NCBI RefSeq assembly: GCF_000960085.1 | Contig: NZ_JYGT01000007.1 | Coordinates: 310,001 to 374,000, forward strand | Length of the DNA: 64,000 nucleotides | Source of the DNA: Streptococcus infantis | GTDB lineage: Bacteria; Bacillota; Bacilli; Lactobacillales; Streptococcaceae | Reading direction: 5' to 3' | Shown: in pieces, positions 39,298 to 49,525 of the stretch | Position numbering within the stretch: the stretch's first letter is position 1 | How the letters are laid out: the number at the start of each line of letters is the position of its first letter | Made by a program: the position numbers and the translations under genes | The notes under the pieces: model-generated | The model's database searches: none | What the model was told of the DNA's origin: nothing | Seen by the model: the letters and a program-made list of their open reading frames with translations, nothing else

Positions 39298-40248
39298 TTA
39301 CTTGTGAATTTTTCTTGCCACTCGAAGCTTGGCTGAGTGGGAACGATTATTGGCTTCCAATTCTTCCTTGCTTGGTAAAATCGGTTTCCGAGATACCAAT
39401 TCCATTTTGGGCTTGAGATCGTCTGGGATGAAAGGCAAACCTTTAGGAACTTCAACTGTGGAAGCTTCCTTAAATAACTGTTTGGTCAAGCGGTCCTCCA
39501 GCGAATGGAAGGTAATCACTGATATTCTGCCATCTAGAGCCAGCATATCCATAGCCTGCTGGATTGATTCATCTGCAGCACCCAGTTCATCATTGACCTC
39601 TATACGGATAGCTTGGAAAATTTGTTTGGCTGGGTGGCCTTTTTTCTTGAGCTCCTTTGCCGGTTTGGCAGATTTAATAATCTCTGCCAATTCCGTCGTG
39701 GTCTCAATCGGTTTCTGTTCACGCGCCTGTTCAATTTTTCGAGCAATCTGTTTGGAAAACTTGTCCTCTCCATATTTGAAAAAGATTCTTACCAAATCAT
39801 GGTAGTCGTAGTGATTAACGACTTCATAAGCGGTCAAACTAGCTTCCTGATTCATGCGCATATCCAGCGGTGCATCCTTCTTATAGGAAAAACCACGTTC
39901 ACGCTGATCCAACTGCGGGCTTGACACACCTAAATCATAACAAATTCCATCAATTTCAGTCACACCTAAGTCATGTAAGCGGTCCTTCAAATGACGGAAA
40001 TTATCCTTGATGAAGGTGACCATGCCCTTTTCAATGTAAGGCGCCAAACGTTTTTGTGCATTATCAATAGCGTTTTGGTCCTGGTCAAAGGCATATAAAT
40101 GCCCCTTCTCACTTAACTTACTTAATAAATACTCGCTGTGTCCTGCTCCTCCCAAGGTCGCATCAACGTAAATACCATCAGGTTTTACATCTAGCATATC
40201 AATGGTCTCATGGAGCATGACCGTTACATGATGAAATTCTTTTGTCAT
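39298..40248 (-). CDS. rsmH: 16S rRNA (cytosine(1402)-N(4))-methyltransferase
   Basis: A 316-residue SAM methyltransferase that modifies C1402 in the decoding centre. Motifs: [11 protein letters not shown] (SAM loop), [20 protein letters not shown] and ITFHSLEDR. It opens the division/wall gene block. It has no visible Shine-Dalgarno sequence, and a -10 box TAAAAT ends only 9 bases before the ATG; see the leaderless finding. Confidence 0.95.
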   Translation of the reverse strand: MTKEFHHVTVMLHETIDMLDVKPDGIYVDATLGGAGHSEYLLSKLSEKGHLYAFDQDQNAIDNAQKRLAPYIEKGMVTFIKDNFRHLKDRLHDLGVTEIDGICYDLGVSSPQLDQRERGFSYKKDAPLDMRMNQEASLTAYEVVNHYDYHDLVRIFFKYGEDKFSKQIARKIEQAREQKPIETTTELAEIIKSAKPAKELKKKGHPAKQIFQAIRIEVNDELGAADESIQQAMDMLALDGRISVITFHSLEDRLTKQLFKEASTVEVPKGLPFIPDDLKPKMELVSRKPILPSKEELEANNRSHSAKLRVARKIHK

Positions 40249-40257
40249 ATCTTATCT

Positions 40258-40266
40258 ATTTTACCA
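40258..40266 (-). promoter_or_regulatory. rsmH promoter (extended -10)
   Basis: Minus strand TGGTAAAAT at 40266-40258, then AGATAAGAT and the ATG. Expected transcription start is about 3 bases before the start codon. The -35 region is weak. Confidence 0.55.
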
Positions 40267-40316
40267 CAAATCCGACTAGCTTGCACTCACTAAAGCTAAA
40301 ACATTCCACTGTTGCT

Positions 40317-42143
40317 TTATTCCTTATACTCGACAGGCTTCTCAGCTACTTGAGCTAGCCCTGAGTCTACTTCTGGATTCAGGTGATGATGAACTGCCTC
40401 TGCCACTGCTCTTGGTATACCAACAGCGACAATCTCATCCACACTGGCTTCCTTGATTTTTGTCAGAGATTTGAAATATTTCATCAAATTCTGCTTGCGT
40501 TTTGGACCCAAGCCTTCAATTCCATCCAATTGAGAGGAGAAGGAATTTTTAGAACGTAGTTGTCGGTGGAAGGTAATGGCAAAGCGGTGGACTTCATCCT
40601 GAATGCGTTGCAGGAGGAAAAATTCTTGAGAATTGCGAGACAACTCTACCACCTCAAGTGGGTCTCCAAAGAGCAATTCATGGGTTTGGTGCTTGTCATT
40701 CTTTTGCAGGCCTGCGATCGGAATATCTAACCCCAACTCTTCTTGAATGACCTGTTTAGCGATATTGACCTGACCCTGACCACCATCGATGACGATTAAA
40801 TCTGGTGGTGTCAAACCGTCACGCTGGACTCGTCCATAACGTCTACGAATAACCTCTCGCATACTTGCATAGTCATCTGGTCCGACCACAGTCTTGATTT
40901 TATACTTACGGTAATCCTTCTTGCTCGGTTTTCCGTTAACAAAAACAACCATGGCAGAGACTGGACTAGTCCCCATAATATTAGAGTTATCAAAAGACTC
41001 GATACGGACTGGGGTTGGAATTTGTAGAAGTCGTCCAAGATTTTCAATAGCTCCTTGAGTCTTTTCAACTGATTTCTCTAACAGATTAAACTTCTGCTCT
41101 AAACTAACACGAGCGTTTTTGATAGCCAGATTAACCAGTTGCTTCTTCTCCCCTCGTTGGGGCTTGAGAACCTTTGTATCCACCAAAGCCTTGATAGCTT
41201 CTTCGTCAATATCTTGAGGGATCAGGATTTCATTGGGAATCAGGTGAGATTTCTCCTGGTAAAATTGCCCCACATAGGTCAAGAAATCCTCGTCTGGATC
41301 GTTGTAGTAAGGGAAGAGATTGACATCGCGTTCAATCAGTTTACCTTGACGGACAAAGAAAACCTGAACACACATCCAACCCTTATCCACGTAGTAACCA
41401 AATACATCACGGTTTTGGAGGTCTTTAGCCATGACTCGTTGCTTAGTCCGAAGGGTGCCAATAGCCTGAATCAAATCACGGTATTCCGCGGCACGTTCAA
41501 ACTCCATACTTTGGGCTGCCACAGCCATCTTCTCCTTGAGGTCATCAATGATTTTATCGTCTTGTCCCTTGAGAAAATCAGAGACTTCTTGGGACATAGC
41601 TTTAAAATAAGCTTCATCCTTGCGACAAACCGTATGAGCCATACACTGGCCGATATGGTAATAAAAACAAACCTTAGAAGGAGGATTGGTACACTTGCGA
41701 AAAGGGAAAATCCGATCCAGAAGTCGCTTGATTTCATTGGCCGCCCCCACATCAGGATAGGGACCAAAATAGAGTCCTCCGTCTTTCTTAACCTGACGGG
41801 TAATAATCAAACGAGGATAACGCTCATTGGTAATTTTGATAAAAGGATAGGACTTATCGTCCTTGAGCATAATATTGTATTTAGGCTTGTTTTCCTTAAT
41901 CAGGTTGATTTCAAGTAGAAGAGCCTCAATATTGGACTCCGTAACGATAAACTCAAAATCCACAATTTCAGATACTAAGGCTTCTGTCTTGGTATCATGA
42001 CTTCCACGGAAATAGGACCGTACACGATTACGCAGATTTTTAGCCTTCCCCACATAGATGATGGTCCCATTCTTGTCTTTGTGGATGTAACAACCTGGAC
42101 TAGTTGGCAAGAGCTCCAGTTTTGATTTGATCAAGTTATTCAT
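40317..42143 (-). CDS. uvrC: Excinuclease ABC subunit C
   Basis: Makes both incisions in nucleotide-excision repair with UvrAB. The protein of 608 residues has the N-terminal GIY-YIG nuclease ([27 protein letters not shown]), a cysteine cluster ([17 protein letters not shown]), the UVR motif (about 190-225), the RNase H-like nuclease ([20 protein letters not shown]) and C-terminal helix-hairpin-helix motifs. The start is the ATG of MNNLIK, where homologues begin; a -10 box TATAAT ends 6 bases before it and no ribosome site lies in that interval. Confidence 0.96.
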   Translation of the reverse strand: MNNLIKSKLELLPTSPGCYIHKDKNGTIIYVGKAKNLRNRVRSYFRGSHDTKTEALVSEIVDFEFIVTESNIEALLLEINLIKENKPKYNIMLKDDKSYPFIKITNERYPRLIITRQVKKDGGLYFGPYPDVGAANEIKRLLDRIFPFRKCTNPPSKVCFYYHIGQCMAHTVCRKDEAYFKAMSQEVSDFLKGQDDKIIDDLKEKMAVAAQSMEFERAAEYRDLIQAIGTLRTKQRVMAKDLQNRDVFGYYVDKGWMCVQVFFVRQGKLIERDVNLFPYYNDPDEDFLTYVGQFYQEKSHLIPNEILIPQDIDEEAIKALVDTKVLKPQRGEKKQLVNLAIKNARVSLEQKFNLLEKSVEKTQGAIENLGRLLQIPTPVRIESFDNSNIMGTSPVSAMVVFVNGKPSKKDYRKYKIKTVVGPDDYASMREVIRRRYGRVQRDGLTPPDLIVIDGGQGQVNIAKQVIQEELGLDIPIAGLQKNDKHQTHELLFGDPLEVVELSRNSQEFFLLQRIQDEVHRFAITFHRQLRSKNSFSSQLDGIEGLGPKRKQNLMKYFKSLTKIKEASVDEIVAVGIPRAVAEAVHHHLNPEVDSGLAQVAEKPVEYKE

Positions 42144-42149
42144 AGTTCC

Positions 42150-42158
42150 ATTATAGCA
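42150..42158 (-). promoter_or_regulatory. uvrC promoter (extended -10) at the start codon
   Basis: Minus strand TGCTATAAT (42158-42150), then GGAACT and ATG. Start of transcription would fall on the A of the ATG. Confidence 0.6.
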
Positions 42159-42211
42159 AAAACTCCTTACCATTGCTGACATCAAGAAGTCCTATTTGAG
42201 CTTAAAAACAC

Positions 42212-42913
42212 TTATTCTCCAGAGCCGTAAAGTTTCTGAACTGCTTGAACATCTTGAGCCTGAATACCATAGTATGACCCCGCTGGCTGCATGACCGAAA
42301 CTTCATTGGTATGTTCCAAACCAATGGCATGCCCTAGCTCATGCTCTGCTGTATGCAAGATGCGGTCGTAGGTATAGCCATAGTTTTGATTAGATAAATA
42401 ATAATGATTCAGGCGAACGGTCACTGAAATGAATTGTTTGGTTAGGAGGTTTGTCTGACTCTCCGCCTCACCTGCTACAGCTGTCGAACCATCATTCATT
42501 TTGGTAGCGAAAATATTGGCCTTATCCGCTTCTGTTACAAGCTCAAAGTTAAAAGCCCCTGTCTGGTTCCAGTTAGCAATAGCTTCAAGGTAGGCCTTTT
42601 GGAAAGTGGCATCCATTTGAGGATCAATATAGATAGTTGCTTGCGCCTTTGACCATTTTGCTCCTGAATCTTGATGATGATCTGTCTGAGACAAACCTTG
42701 CAACTTGCCAGTTTCTTGCCATTGTTGCCAACCTGCTTGGCCGACTTGGACCACTTTGCTAACTTGATTTAAAGTAGCAGGTAAATCACCTGTCACATAC
42801 CAGAGAATCCCAAAAGTGATGAGAATGAAGAAGATAAGCGTCCATACAAGGCGCCAAAACATACGCAAAATCCCTAGTAAAAACCGACATAACACACGAA
42901 TAATCCAGCCCAT
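42212..42913 (-). CDS. Membrane-anchored zinc metalloprotease (matrixin-like)
   Basis: A 233-residue protein with a strong N-terminal membrane segment (about 12-42) and an extracellular peptidase domain. The zinc site HELGHAIGLEHTNE (about residues 187-200) is the extended HExxHxxGxxH of metzincins, and the downstream SVMQPAG supplies the Met-turn. So it should be an active protease held on the cell surface. Substrate unknown. It stands alone between uvrC and estA. Confidence 0.87.
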   Translation of the reverse strand: MGWIIRVLCRFLLGILRMFWRLVWTLIFFILITFGILWYVTGDLPATLNQVSKVVQVGQAGWQQWQETGKLQGLSQTDHHQDSGAKWSKAQATIYIDPQMDATFQKAYLEAIANWNQTGAFNFELVTEADKANIFATKMNDGSTAVAGEAESQTNLLTKQFISVTVRLNHYYLSNQNYGYTYDRILHTAEHELGHAIGLEHTNEVSVMQPAGSYYGIQAQDVQAVQKLYGSGE

Positions 42914-43019
42914 AATTGCCCACCTTTCTAAAATAATAAGAACCCATCTTTAAGCCATGGATTCCCATTCTAAAGATAGATTCTTTATTCTACTAAAACA
43001 AACTGAAAGAAAGCTAAAA

Positions 43020-43799
43020 TTAAGACAAGCGTTCTTCCAAAACAAAATCGATTGGCAAAGTAGCTAAAAAGCGTTCCAATTGTTTTTCCCAATAATACCA
43101 CTCGTGGTTACCCGCACTATGACTATAAGTCACATCAAAACCAAGTTTCTTGAGATTCTTCACTGCTAGATTATTGGCAGAATAGAGATAATCTTGTTCG
43201 CCACACCAAACCCAGAGTTTGGTCTCCTTGTCTGACTTTTTGGCAAGAGTCTCAAGTGAGTAAGGGCTATTCACCCAATCATTAACTTTGCCAAAAACAC
43301 CTCGCCAGTAGGCACGCGTTCCTAAATCTTGACTCTCAGGAGAAAACTCTTCAAAACTAAGAGCACCAGAAAAACTAGCTGCATGGGAGAAACGGTCAGT
43401 TGACAGTGCTAACTTAAAGGAACCGTAGCCACCCATTGATAAACCAGCAATGAAGGTTTTATCTCGCTCGTTGGTCATATTGGGGAAGAAGCGTTTGAGC
43501 ACCTTAGGCAATTCTTCTGCTAGAGCTGTGTAATAGTTATAGCCATACTGAGTATCTGTATACCAGCCATTGTTTGTATTTGGCATGACAACAATCAGAT
43601 TGGTCCCACGTAGCAAGCGCTCTACATTGGTCCGCTTGAGCCAACTATTGTGGTTTCCAGACATCCCGTGAAGGAGATAGAGAACTGGAATATCTTTACT
43701 GTTTGGCTCTGTCACCCGAGATGCATCCGGATAGAGTACATTTACTCCCCACTCCATACCTAAAACTTCTGAGTAATACTCAATCTTCATTACTGCCAT
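43020..43799 (-). CDS. estA: Tributyrin esterase EstA
   Basis: A 259-residue alpha/beta hydrolase of the esterase D family. The oxyanion/N-terminal region is [13 protein letters not shown], the nucleophile is in GLSMGGYGS (about 118-126) and the late histidine is in [10 protein letters not shown]. Streptococcal EstA cleaves short-chain esters and can deacetylate host sialic acids. It follows the RNase J2 gene, the same pairing as in pneumococcus. No signal peptide is present. Confidence 0.93.
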   Translation of the reverse strand: MAVMKIEYYSEVLGMEWGVNVLYPDASRVTEPNSKDIPVLYLLHGMSGNHNSWLKRTNVERLLRGTNLIVVMPNTNNGWYTDTQYGYNYYTALAEELPKVLKRFFPNMTNERDKTFIAGLSMGGYGSFKLALSTDRFSHAASFSGALSFEEFSPESQDLGTRAYWRGVFGKVNDWVNSPYSLETLAKKSDKETKLWVWCGEQDYLYSANNLAVKNLKKLGFDVTYSHSAGNHEWYYWEKQLERFLATLPIDFVLEERLS

Positions 43800-43867
43800 A
43801 ACTTGCTCCTTATTGGTTTGAGATAAGAAAAAGCCGAAACTCGACTTTCTCTCTTGCTATTTAATCC

Positions 43868-45529
43868 TTATTTTGCTTCCATGACCACTGGTAAAATGGC
43901 TGGACGACGTTTCGTTTGTTCAAAAAGGAATTTAGCCAAATTGTCACGGACCTTACCTTTAAGATCAGCCCAGTCAAAGTCCTCCCCTTGGAGATAGTCT
44001 TCAACTGTTTGGTTCACCAACTCTGTACTTTCGCGCAGAATATCTCGACTCTTCTTGAGATAGACAAAACCACGTGTATGCACTCGTGCTTTGGCAATGA
44101 TTTTCTTCTCACGACGGTTAACAGTGATAGCCACGATAAAAATACCATCTTCTGACAAGACCTTACGGTCACGAAGAACAACATTACCAACATCCCCAAT
44201 AGCATTTCCGTCAATCAAGACATCACCTGCAGCAACTGCACCAGACGGGACAAAGTCCCCATGTTCATAAGACATGGTTGTGCCCTTTTTCGGGATAAAA
44301 ATGCGTTCTGGCAACAACCCAACTGCCATAGCAGCCTTAGCATGAGCATCCAACTCACGGTATTCACCTTGGATTGGGAAAAGATACTGAGGTTGTAAAA
44401 GATTAATCATCAATTGAAGATCACGCGCATTCCCATGTCCTGATACACGTAAACTTTGAGTAATCGGTTTAACGACACCACCAGCTTGGTAGACCATATT
44501 TTCTACACGTGCCATAACAGCTTCTTTAGCGATTGATGGCGTTGTAACGATATAAACCAAGTCTCCATCCTTGATTTCAACATAGCGGTGACGACCAATG
44601 GACATTTTACGGAGTCCATTAATCGGTTCACCCATACGACCGGTTTCAAGGATAATTAATTCGTGGTCTTCAAAACGAGACATATCTTTAGGTTTAATCA
44701 AGAGACTTTCGTTAGCCAATGACAATTTTTTCAAGCGAATAGCTGTACGAACGATATTTTCAATATCAAATCCAGTCAAAACAACGCGACGTCCTGTATC
44801 TGCAGCAGCATCAAAGACTTGCTGAATGCGAGAAAGGTTACTTGCAACAGCAGCTACAATGATACGTCCATCCCAGTCAGAAATGGTTTGCGTAATTTCA
44901 TCACCAACTTCACTTTCGCTAGCTACTTGAATATTACTGTCTGCGTTTGCTGAGTCGCTTAGAAGAGCTAAAACTCCTTCGCGACCAATTTCTGCTAAAC
45001 GACCAAAGTCAGTCGCATATGATTCGCTAGCCGTTTGGTCAAATTTGAAGTCCCCTGTATAAACGATACTTCCTTCAGATGTTTTTAAAACGACACCCAG
45101 ACTCTCTGGGATAGAGTGAGTTGTGTGGAAGAAGGAAACCTCCGTACCGCCAAAGTCGATTTCTGTATTTTCATCAATAACATGGAAGTCATCGAATTTT
45201 TTAGCACTATCATTTCCTTTAACAAAAAGCTTAGCAAGCTCAATTGTCAACTCTGAACCAAAAACAGGAACTTTCACTTCTGACAAAAGATAAGGAAGAG
45301 CTCCAATCGCATCCGCATGTCCGTGCGTTAAAAAGACACCTGCAATACGGTCGCTATTTTCAAACAGATATTCCATATTTGGAATAACGACATCGACACC
45401 CAACTGCTCATTTTCAGGATATTTTAAACCTGCATCTAAAACAAAGATTGAATCGTTAATTTCTGCGATGTACATGTTTTTCCCGTTTTCACGAACACCG
45501 CCTAAAGTTGTTAATTTAATATTGGTCAT
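43868..45529 (-). CDS. rnjB: Ribonuclease J2
   Basis: A 553-residue metallo-beta-lactamase/beta-CASP RNase; the J1-J2 complex matures and degrades mRNA. The first metal motif reads THGHADAIGA, where active J1 has HGHEDHIGG, so the fourth metal ligand is lost, as is typical of streptococcal J2, which is weakly active and may be structural. The beta-CASP part has TGFDIENIVRTAIR and VSGHGNARDLQ. The start follows CGGAGGGAAA. The paralogue J1 is not in the window. Confidence 0.93.
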   Translation of the reverse strand: MTNIKLTTLGGVRENGKNMYIAEINDSIFVLDAGLKYPENEQLGVDVVIPNMEYLFENSDRIAGVFLTHGHADAIGALPYLLSEVKVPVFGSELTIELAKLFVKGNDSAKKFDDFHVIDENTEIDFGGTEVSFFHTTHSIPESLGVVLKTSEGSIVYTGDFKFDQTASESYATDFGRLAEIGREGVLALLSDSANADSNIQVASESEVGDEITQTISDWDGRIIVAAVASNLSRIQQVFDAAADTGRRVVLTGFDIENIVRTAIRLKKLSLANESLLIKPKDMSRFEDHELIILETGRMGEPINGLRKMSIGRHRYVEIKDGDLVYIVTTPSIAKEAVMARVENMVYQAGGVVKPITQSLRVSGHGNARDLQLMINLLQPQYLFPIQGEYRELDAHAKAAMAVGLLPERIFIPKKGTTMSYEHGDFVPSGAVAAGDVLIDGNAIGDVGNVVLRDRKVLSEDGIFIVAITVNRREKKIIAKARVHTRGFVYLKKSRDILRESTELVNQTVEDYLQGEDFDWADLKGKVRDNLAKFLFEQTKRRPAILPVVMEAK

Positions 45530-45631
45530 TTTCCCTCCGAAGTATTACTATAACGTGTTTGTAGAGTCTTCACAACTCTCTTTTTGTAAAAGTCCAATTT
45601 ACTTTTATCCGAATCTTTTCCTCTCATTATA

Positions 45632-45640
45632 CCATTTTTT
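45632..45640 (-). promoter_or_regulatory. rnjB promoter (extended -10)
   Basis: Minus strand TGGTATAAT, with TTTGAA about 17 bases further upstream, followed by a leader of roughly 95 bases before rnjB that can form small stem-loops. Confidence 0.55.
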
Positions 45641-45714
45641 TACTAATTTTCAAAATGAAGATAGGATTTCAACTAGAGAACATTCACCACTGATAAAGGA
45701 AGTTACTCAGAAAT

Positions 45715-45747
45715 AAAAAAAGATTTAGAAATTCTAAATCTTTTTTT
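45715..45747 (-). terminator. Terminator after the LysM-CHAP gene
   Basis: Near-perfect AAAAAGATTTAGA/TCTAAATCTTTTT stem with 3-base loop; T-runs on both strands. Confidence 0.87.
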
Positions 45748-45751
45748 ATTT

Positions 45752-46414
45752 CTAGTTTGGATAAATGTATCTTACAGTACCTTTTGAAGCTGTTGGATTA
45801 AACCATCCACGGTAATTTCCGATTGGTTGAGTACCACTACCATCATAGTTTGCTTCCAATACCTGGATAGAATTTTCACTTTGTACATCTGTCACATAAG
45901 CAACGTGTCCATATTCACCACCGTCCCAAACGGCGATTGCGCCTACTACAGGCACAGTTCCTGTCCTAAAACCTTGTGCACTAGCATAGATTGCCCAAGT
46001 GTTGGCATTTCCCCACCAGTTGCTAGCCCAAGGAGCCATTTCTTTCACGCCCCATGTACACTGACCAATAGGGTATGAGTTCCCGTAGTTTGTAGGAGTA
46101 TTTATGACAACATCATCAGCTGCTACCCCATTCACAGTACTTGTTGCTTCATAAGCCGGAGCATTATATGTATAGCTAACTTGAGTTGGACCACTCACTT
46201 CTAGCACATCACCAGGGTGGATGGTATCAAAAATGCTTTTCCCATTATTAGCTGCCAACTCATAAGGATCCATACCATTTGCAGTAGCAATACCAAAAAA
46301 TGAATCACCATCTTGGACAACGTAAGAAGCTGCGCTAACAGTTTGAGCACCAACCGTCGCAAAAATAGCTGTAGATGTTAAACCAAGAGTCAGTTTAGCA
46401 ACTGTTTTTTTCAT
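45752..46414 (-). CDS. Secreted LysM-CHAP cell-wall hydrolase
   Basis: A 220-residue exported protein. Signal peptide at 1-28 ([19 protein letters not shown], cleavage near VSAASY), one LysM domain at about 29-72 ([18 protein letters not shown]), a short linker, then a CHAP amidase/endopeptidase domain at about 110-220 with the catalytic cysteine in IGQCTWGVK and histidine in EYGHVAYV. It probably cuts peptidoglycan during growth or separation. A WalR-like box upstream suggests control by the essential WalRK (VicRK) system, as for related streptococcal CHAP proteins. Confidence 0.92.
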   Translation of the reverse strand: MKKTVAKLTLGLTSTAIFATVGAQTVSAASYVVQDGDSFFGIATANGMDPYELAANNGKSIFDTIHPGDVLEVSGPTQVSYTYNAPAYEATSTVNGVAADDVVINTPTNYGNSYPIGQCTWGVKEMAPWASNWWGNANTWAIYASAQGFRTGTVPVVGAIAVWDGGEYGHVAYVTDVQSENSIQVLEANYDGSGTQPIGNYRGWFNPTASKGTVRYIYPN

Positions 46415-46504
46415 AACAATTTTCTCCTAAAATTTTATTGATAATTTTTTTTATGTTGATAAGAGAATCATACCTGATTTACATGTCAGTTGTTTTAGAT
46501 TTTT

Positions 46505-46521
46505 GTTGTAGTCATGTTACA
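46505..46521 (-). promoter_or_regulatory. WalR/VicR-like box
   Basis: Minus strand TGTAACATGACTACAAC; consensus TGTWAH-N5-TGTWAH with one mismatch in the second half. It lies 91 bases upstream of the LysM-CHAP gene. Confidence 0.6.
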
Positions 46522-46564
46522 AATCTGTATACTTTTACTACATAAAGTTAAAAATCACTTACAA

Positions 46565-46595
46565 AAAGAGACTGAAATAGGTTACTTCAGCCTCC
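46565..46595 (-). terminator. recJ terminator
   Basis: Minus strand GAGGCTGAA...TTCAGTCTC stem followed by TTTTTG downstream of the recJ stop. Confidence 0.65.
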
Positions 46596-46601
46596 TTATA
46601 T

Positions 46602-48821
46602 TTATTTTTTCATCAAGAAATCATAGATTTCCTGTACTGTACCTAGTGCCATCATTTCTTGGTCTTTAACAGTTTGCTTAAGATTTTGATAAATCTGACT
46701 TTCAGCAATATCCCGTTTAGTCGCATCTTTATTAACCCTCATCACACCATTTTCAATGGTGACAAAACCAAGCTCTTCAAAAATTTGAATCATCTTGACG
46801 AGTAAGATTTGCTCAATTTTGAGATAGGTTGATAAGTCCTTGAGTTTATAACGAATATCAAATTCTGGGAACTGATAGATCGTCTTATAGAGCTTTGCGA
46901 ATTGCTCTCTTGTGCCATAACCTGTCAAATAGTATGCTTTAGCGATATCATTTTTAAAGTAAATAGCAGAGAAATCCTGTTCTTGCAACACTTGTTTGAG
47001 AAGACTGAGATCCTCGGGAATATTTTTTACAACGATTGCTGGGCTAGAAAGCATTTCTGGCAAAGCACTGGTAAAATCTAGGACAGGTACTCCCTCTGGT
47101 ATCTCTACACTCTTACTACGGATGTTAAAAAGTTGAACACCGTCCACACGGGCATCTACCATCATCAACTGGAGGGTTGTTTGCCCATTCCATTGGTTAA
47201 CAGAAAGGGTAACTGCCAATTCCAGTTGTTTTACCTGAGAAAACTCTGTAGCCTTTGATCCTTGACCAAAAGCTACTACCTCAAAGCTCGCGGTCCCTTT
47301 GGAAATCTTTAATTTTAGATGACTATCTCCCGCTCCCATAGAACGAGCATTTTCAACTTGAAAATCTCGAATATAAAAAACAGGTTTTTGGTTATCCATT
47401 CCAAAAGGGGCTAATCGTTCAAAGCTTTTAACCGTCTCTAAACTTAGGCTTTCCAAATCTAATTCTTCATCTAGATATAATGTATTCTTGCCTTTGGCAT
47501 CTATCCCTTTGTCTTTTACATAGGTTTCTAAAATTTCCGATAAGGCGTCTAGCTGTTCCGCTTCAAGTGTCATACCTGCAGCGCCTGCATGCCCACCAAA
47601 GGCGATAAAAAGTTCCCGATGCGGATCCAAGGCTTCAAAGATATCGACGGCTTCAATACTTCGAGCACTCCCCTTGGCACGGCCATCTTCAATATTCAGA
47701 ACAATAACTGTCTGCCCTAATTCTTCCAACAAGCGCCCAGCTACAATTCCAAGCACTCCTGGGTTCCAACCTTCTTTGGCTAAAACTTGAACACTTTTAT
47801 TAGGGTCTACCAAGCTTTTAGCTTCTTCATAAATGGCTTGAACTATTTCCTTGCGTTCTTCATTTTTATCTTGAATCATGAGGGCAATCTCACGCACCTC
47901 TTCATCATCAAAGCCAGTTAGTAAGTCAATAGCCGGATTGGGATCATCCAAGCGTCCTAGCGCATTCAAACGAGGAGCTAGTTGAAAACCAACTGTCTCT
48001 TCTGTAAGGTCACTACTAGAAATCCCTGCAATTTCAAATAGTTCTTGGAGGCCTAGTCTTTGGGTATTGCGCAAAACTTCTAGACCATATTGAACCATAA
48101 TACGATTTTCATCCGTCAAGCTGACCATATCGGCAATTGTCCCAATAGCAACCAAATCAAGCAACTCAACCTGTACTTCCTCCAAGAGGGCACAAGCTAG
48201 TTTAAAAGCCACTCCACAACCAGCTAAATGTTTAAAAGGATAGTCTGATTCAGGATGCTCCGGATGAACGATTGCATAAGCATCAGGTAAAACCTCTGGT
48301 AGAGAATGGTGATCCGTTACAATAACATCTACTCCCATAGATTGAGCCAAGTCAATAGCCTCATGGCCTGCAACTCCATTATCTACAGTTACAATCAAGG
48401 ATATCCCTTGTTGCTCAATGAAGTACTTGTAAACACTAGCATTAGGACCATAACCATCTGTAAAACGATTAGGAAGATAGACTAAACACTCGGCTCCTAA
48501 TTGTTCTAATGTTTCTTTAAGGATTGAAGCTGATGTCATCCCATCTGCATCGTAATCTCCATAAACGAGAATAAATTCACCCTGCTCTATAGCACGACGA
48601 ATACGATTCACTGCCTTGTCCATATCGTGGAGAAGATAGGGATCGTGTAAATCATCTAGACTTGGTGCCAAAAAACGAGACAAACTATCTTCATCCTTAA
48701 TACCACGGCTAAATAATAGACGAGCAGCTTCAGGCCCTAGCCCAGCTTTCTTGGCGATTTTTGTAAAATCCGCATCCTCAACTTGAGGTGCAAATTGCCA
48801 ATTATAAGTCGGAATAATCAA
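46602..48821 (-). CDS. recJ: Single-stranded-DNA exonuclease RecJ
   Basis: 5'-3' ssDNA exonuclease for recombination and repair. The 739-residue protein has DHH-family motifs YGDYDADGMTSA, TDHHSLP, the DHHA1 GGHAGAAGMT block (about residue 410), an OB domain, and a C-terminal Firmicutes extension (about 560-739). The start is a TTG (48821); the ATG seven bases earlier is in another frame. The GAGTGG upstream is a modest ribosome site. Confidence 0.95.
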   Translation of the reverse strand: MIIPTYNWQFAPQVEDADFTKIAKKAGLGPEAARLLFSRGIKDEDSLSRFLAPSLDDLHDPYLLHDMDKAVNRIRRAIEQGEFILVYGDYDADGMTSASILKETLEQLGAECLVYLPNRFTDGYGPNASVYKYFIEQQGISLIVTVDNGVAGHEAIDLAQSMGVDVIVTDHHSLPEVLPDAYAIVHPEHPESDYPFKHLAGCGVAFKLACALLEEVQVELLDLVAIGTIADMVSLTDENRIMVQYGLEVLRNTQRLGLQELFEIAGISSSDLTEETVGFQLAPRLNALGRLDDPNPAIDLLTGFDDEEVREIALMIQDKNEERKEIVQAIYEEAKSLVDPNKSVQVLAKEGWNPGVLGIVAGRLLEELGQTVIVLNIEDGRAKGSARSIEAVDIFEALDPHRELFIAFGGHAGAAGMTLEAEQLDALSEILETYVKDKGIDAKGKNTLYLDEELDLESLSLETVKSFERLAPFGMDNQKPVFYIRDFQVENARSMGAGDSHLKLKISKGTASFEVVAFGQGSKATEFSQVKQLELAVTLSVNQWNGQTTLQLMMVDARVDGVQLFNIRSKSVEIPEGVPVLDFTSALPEMLSSPAIVVKNIPEDLSLLKQVLQEQDFSAIYFKNDIAKAYYLTGYGTREQFAKLYKTIYQFPEFDIRYKLKDLSTYLKIEQILLVKMIQIFEELGFVTIENGVMRVNKDATKRDIAESQIYQNLKQTVKDQEMMALGTVQEIYDFLMKK

Positions 48822-48957
48822 AATTCATCCACTCTTTCTTACGATTCTATTCATTTATTATAACACGATTTTTAGTTTTTCTCTTGCTAATCTAACCACA
48901 TTCCTGGCTAAATTCTCAGGCTACTTCAGCTAACACCCAGCATATTTAATTACGAAA

Positions 48958-49008
48958 AAAGCACCTAAACAACCAAGCTTTTCAGCTTAGCAATTCAGGT
49001 GTACCTTA
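48958..49008 (-). terminator. Terminator after the Rrf2 gene
   Basis: Long imperfect stem (minus strand ACACCTGAATTGCTAAGC ... GCTTGGTTGTTTAGGTGC) followed by TTTTTTC. Confidence 0.75.
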
Positions 49009-49017
49009 TTTTAAAAT

Positions 49018-49455
49018 TTATTCTTTTATTCTTGCTTCTGCATCCGCCACTACTCGGGCCAGACTAGTTTGGCTTAATTCTTCTTCCATGGCTTCTTGAA
49101 TTTTATCTAACTTTTCATCTAAAACCCCATGGATATTGGATCCTACTGGACAGTCAGGATTAGGATTATCATGGAAACTAAAGAGTTGTCCAGTCTTTCC
49201 AAGGCATTCCACCGCTTGATAAATATCCAAAAGACTAATACCCTCAAGATTTTTGATAATCTCTGCCCCTCCAGTTCCACGCGCGACGGAAATCAAGTCT
49301 GCTTTTTTCAGTTGGGACAAAGTTTTTCGGATAATAACAGGATTGACTCCAACACTACTAGCTAGAAAATCACTAGTCACCTTGCTTTCCTTCCCTTTTA
49401 GGGCAATAATTACCAACATATGTGTCGCAATGGTAAATCGGTTTGAAATTTGCAT
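49018..49455 (-). CDS. Rrf2-family transcriptional regulator
   Basis: A 145-residue Rrf2 winged-helix protein (RFTIATHMLVIIALKG, VNPVIIRKTLSQLKKADLISVARGTGGAEI). It has a single cysteine (NPDCPVGSN), not the three-cysteine cluster of IscR/NsrR, so iron-sulfur binding is not supported. The start follows AAAGGAGGACTGC. The target genes are not evident; the upstream neighbour is a phosphoesterase on the same strand. Confidence 0.88.
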   Translation of the reverse strand: MQISNRFTIATHMLVIIALKGKESKVTSDFLASSVGVNPVIIRKTLSQLKKADLISVARGTGGAEIIKNLEGISLLDIYQAVECLGKTGQLFSFHDNPNPDCPVGSNIHGVLDEKLDKIQEAMEEELSQTSLARVVADAEARIKE

Positions 49456-49525
49456 GCAGTCCTCCTTTATTATTAACAAAGCTCATTCTTCTCTTATATT
49501 TATTATATCTCCTATAGTTGTAATG

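Noticed and set aside
42135-42185. Tiny ORF (Met-Glu-Leu-stop) overlapping the uvrC ATG behind AAGGAG
   Set aside because: Its ATG lies in the -10 box of the predicted promoter, so it would not be in the main transcript; too short to support.
43868-45529. RNase J2 as a broken gene because of the degenerate HGHADA motif
   Set aside because: The same loss of a metal ligand is typical of streptococcal J2, and the reading frame is complete.
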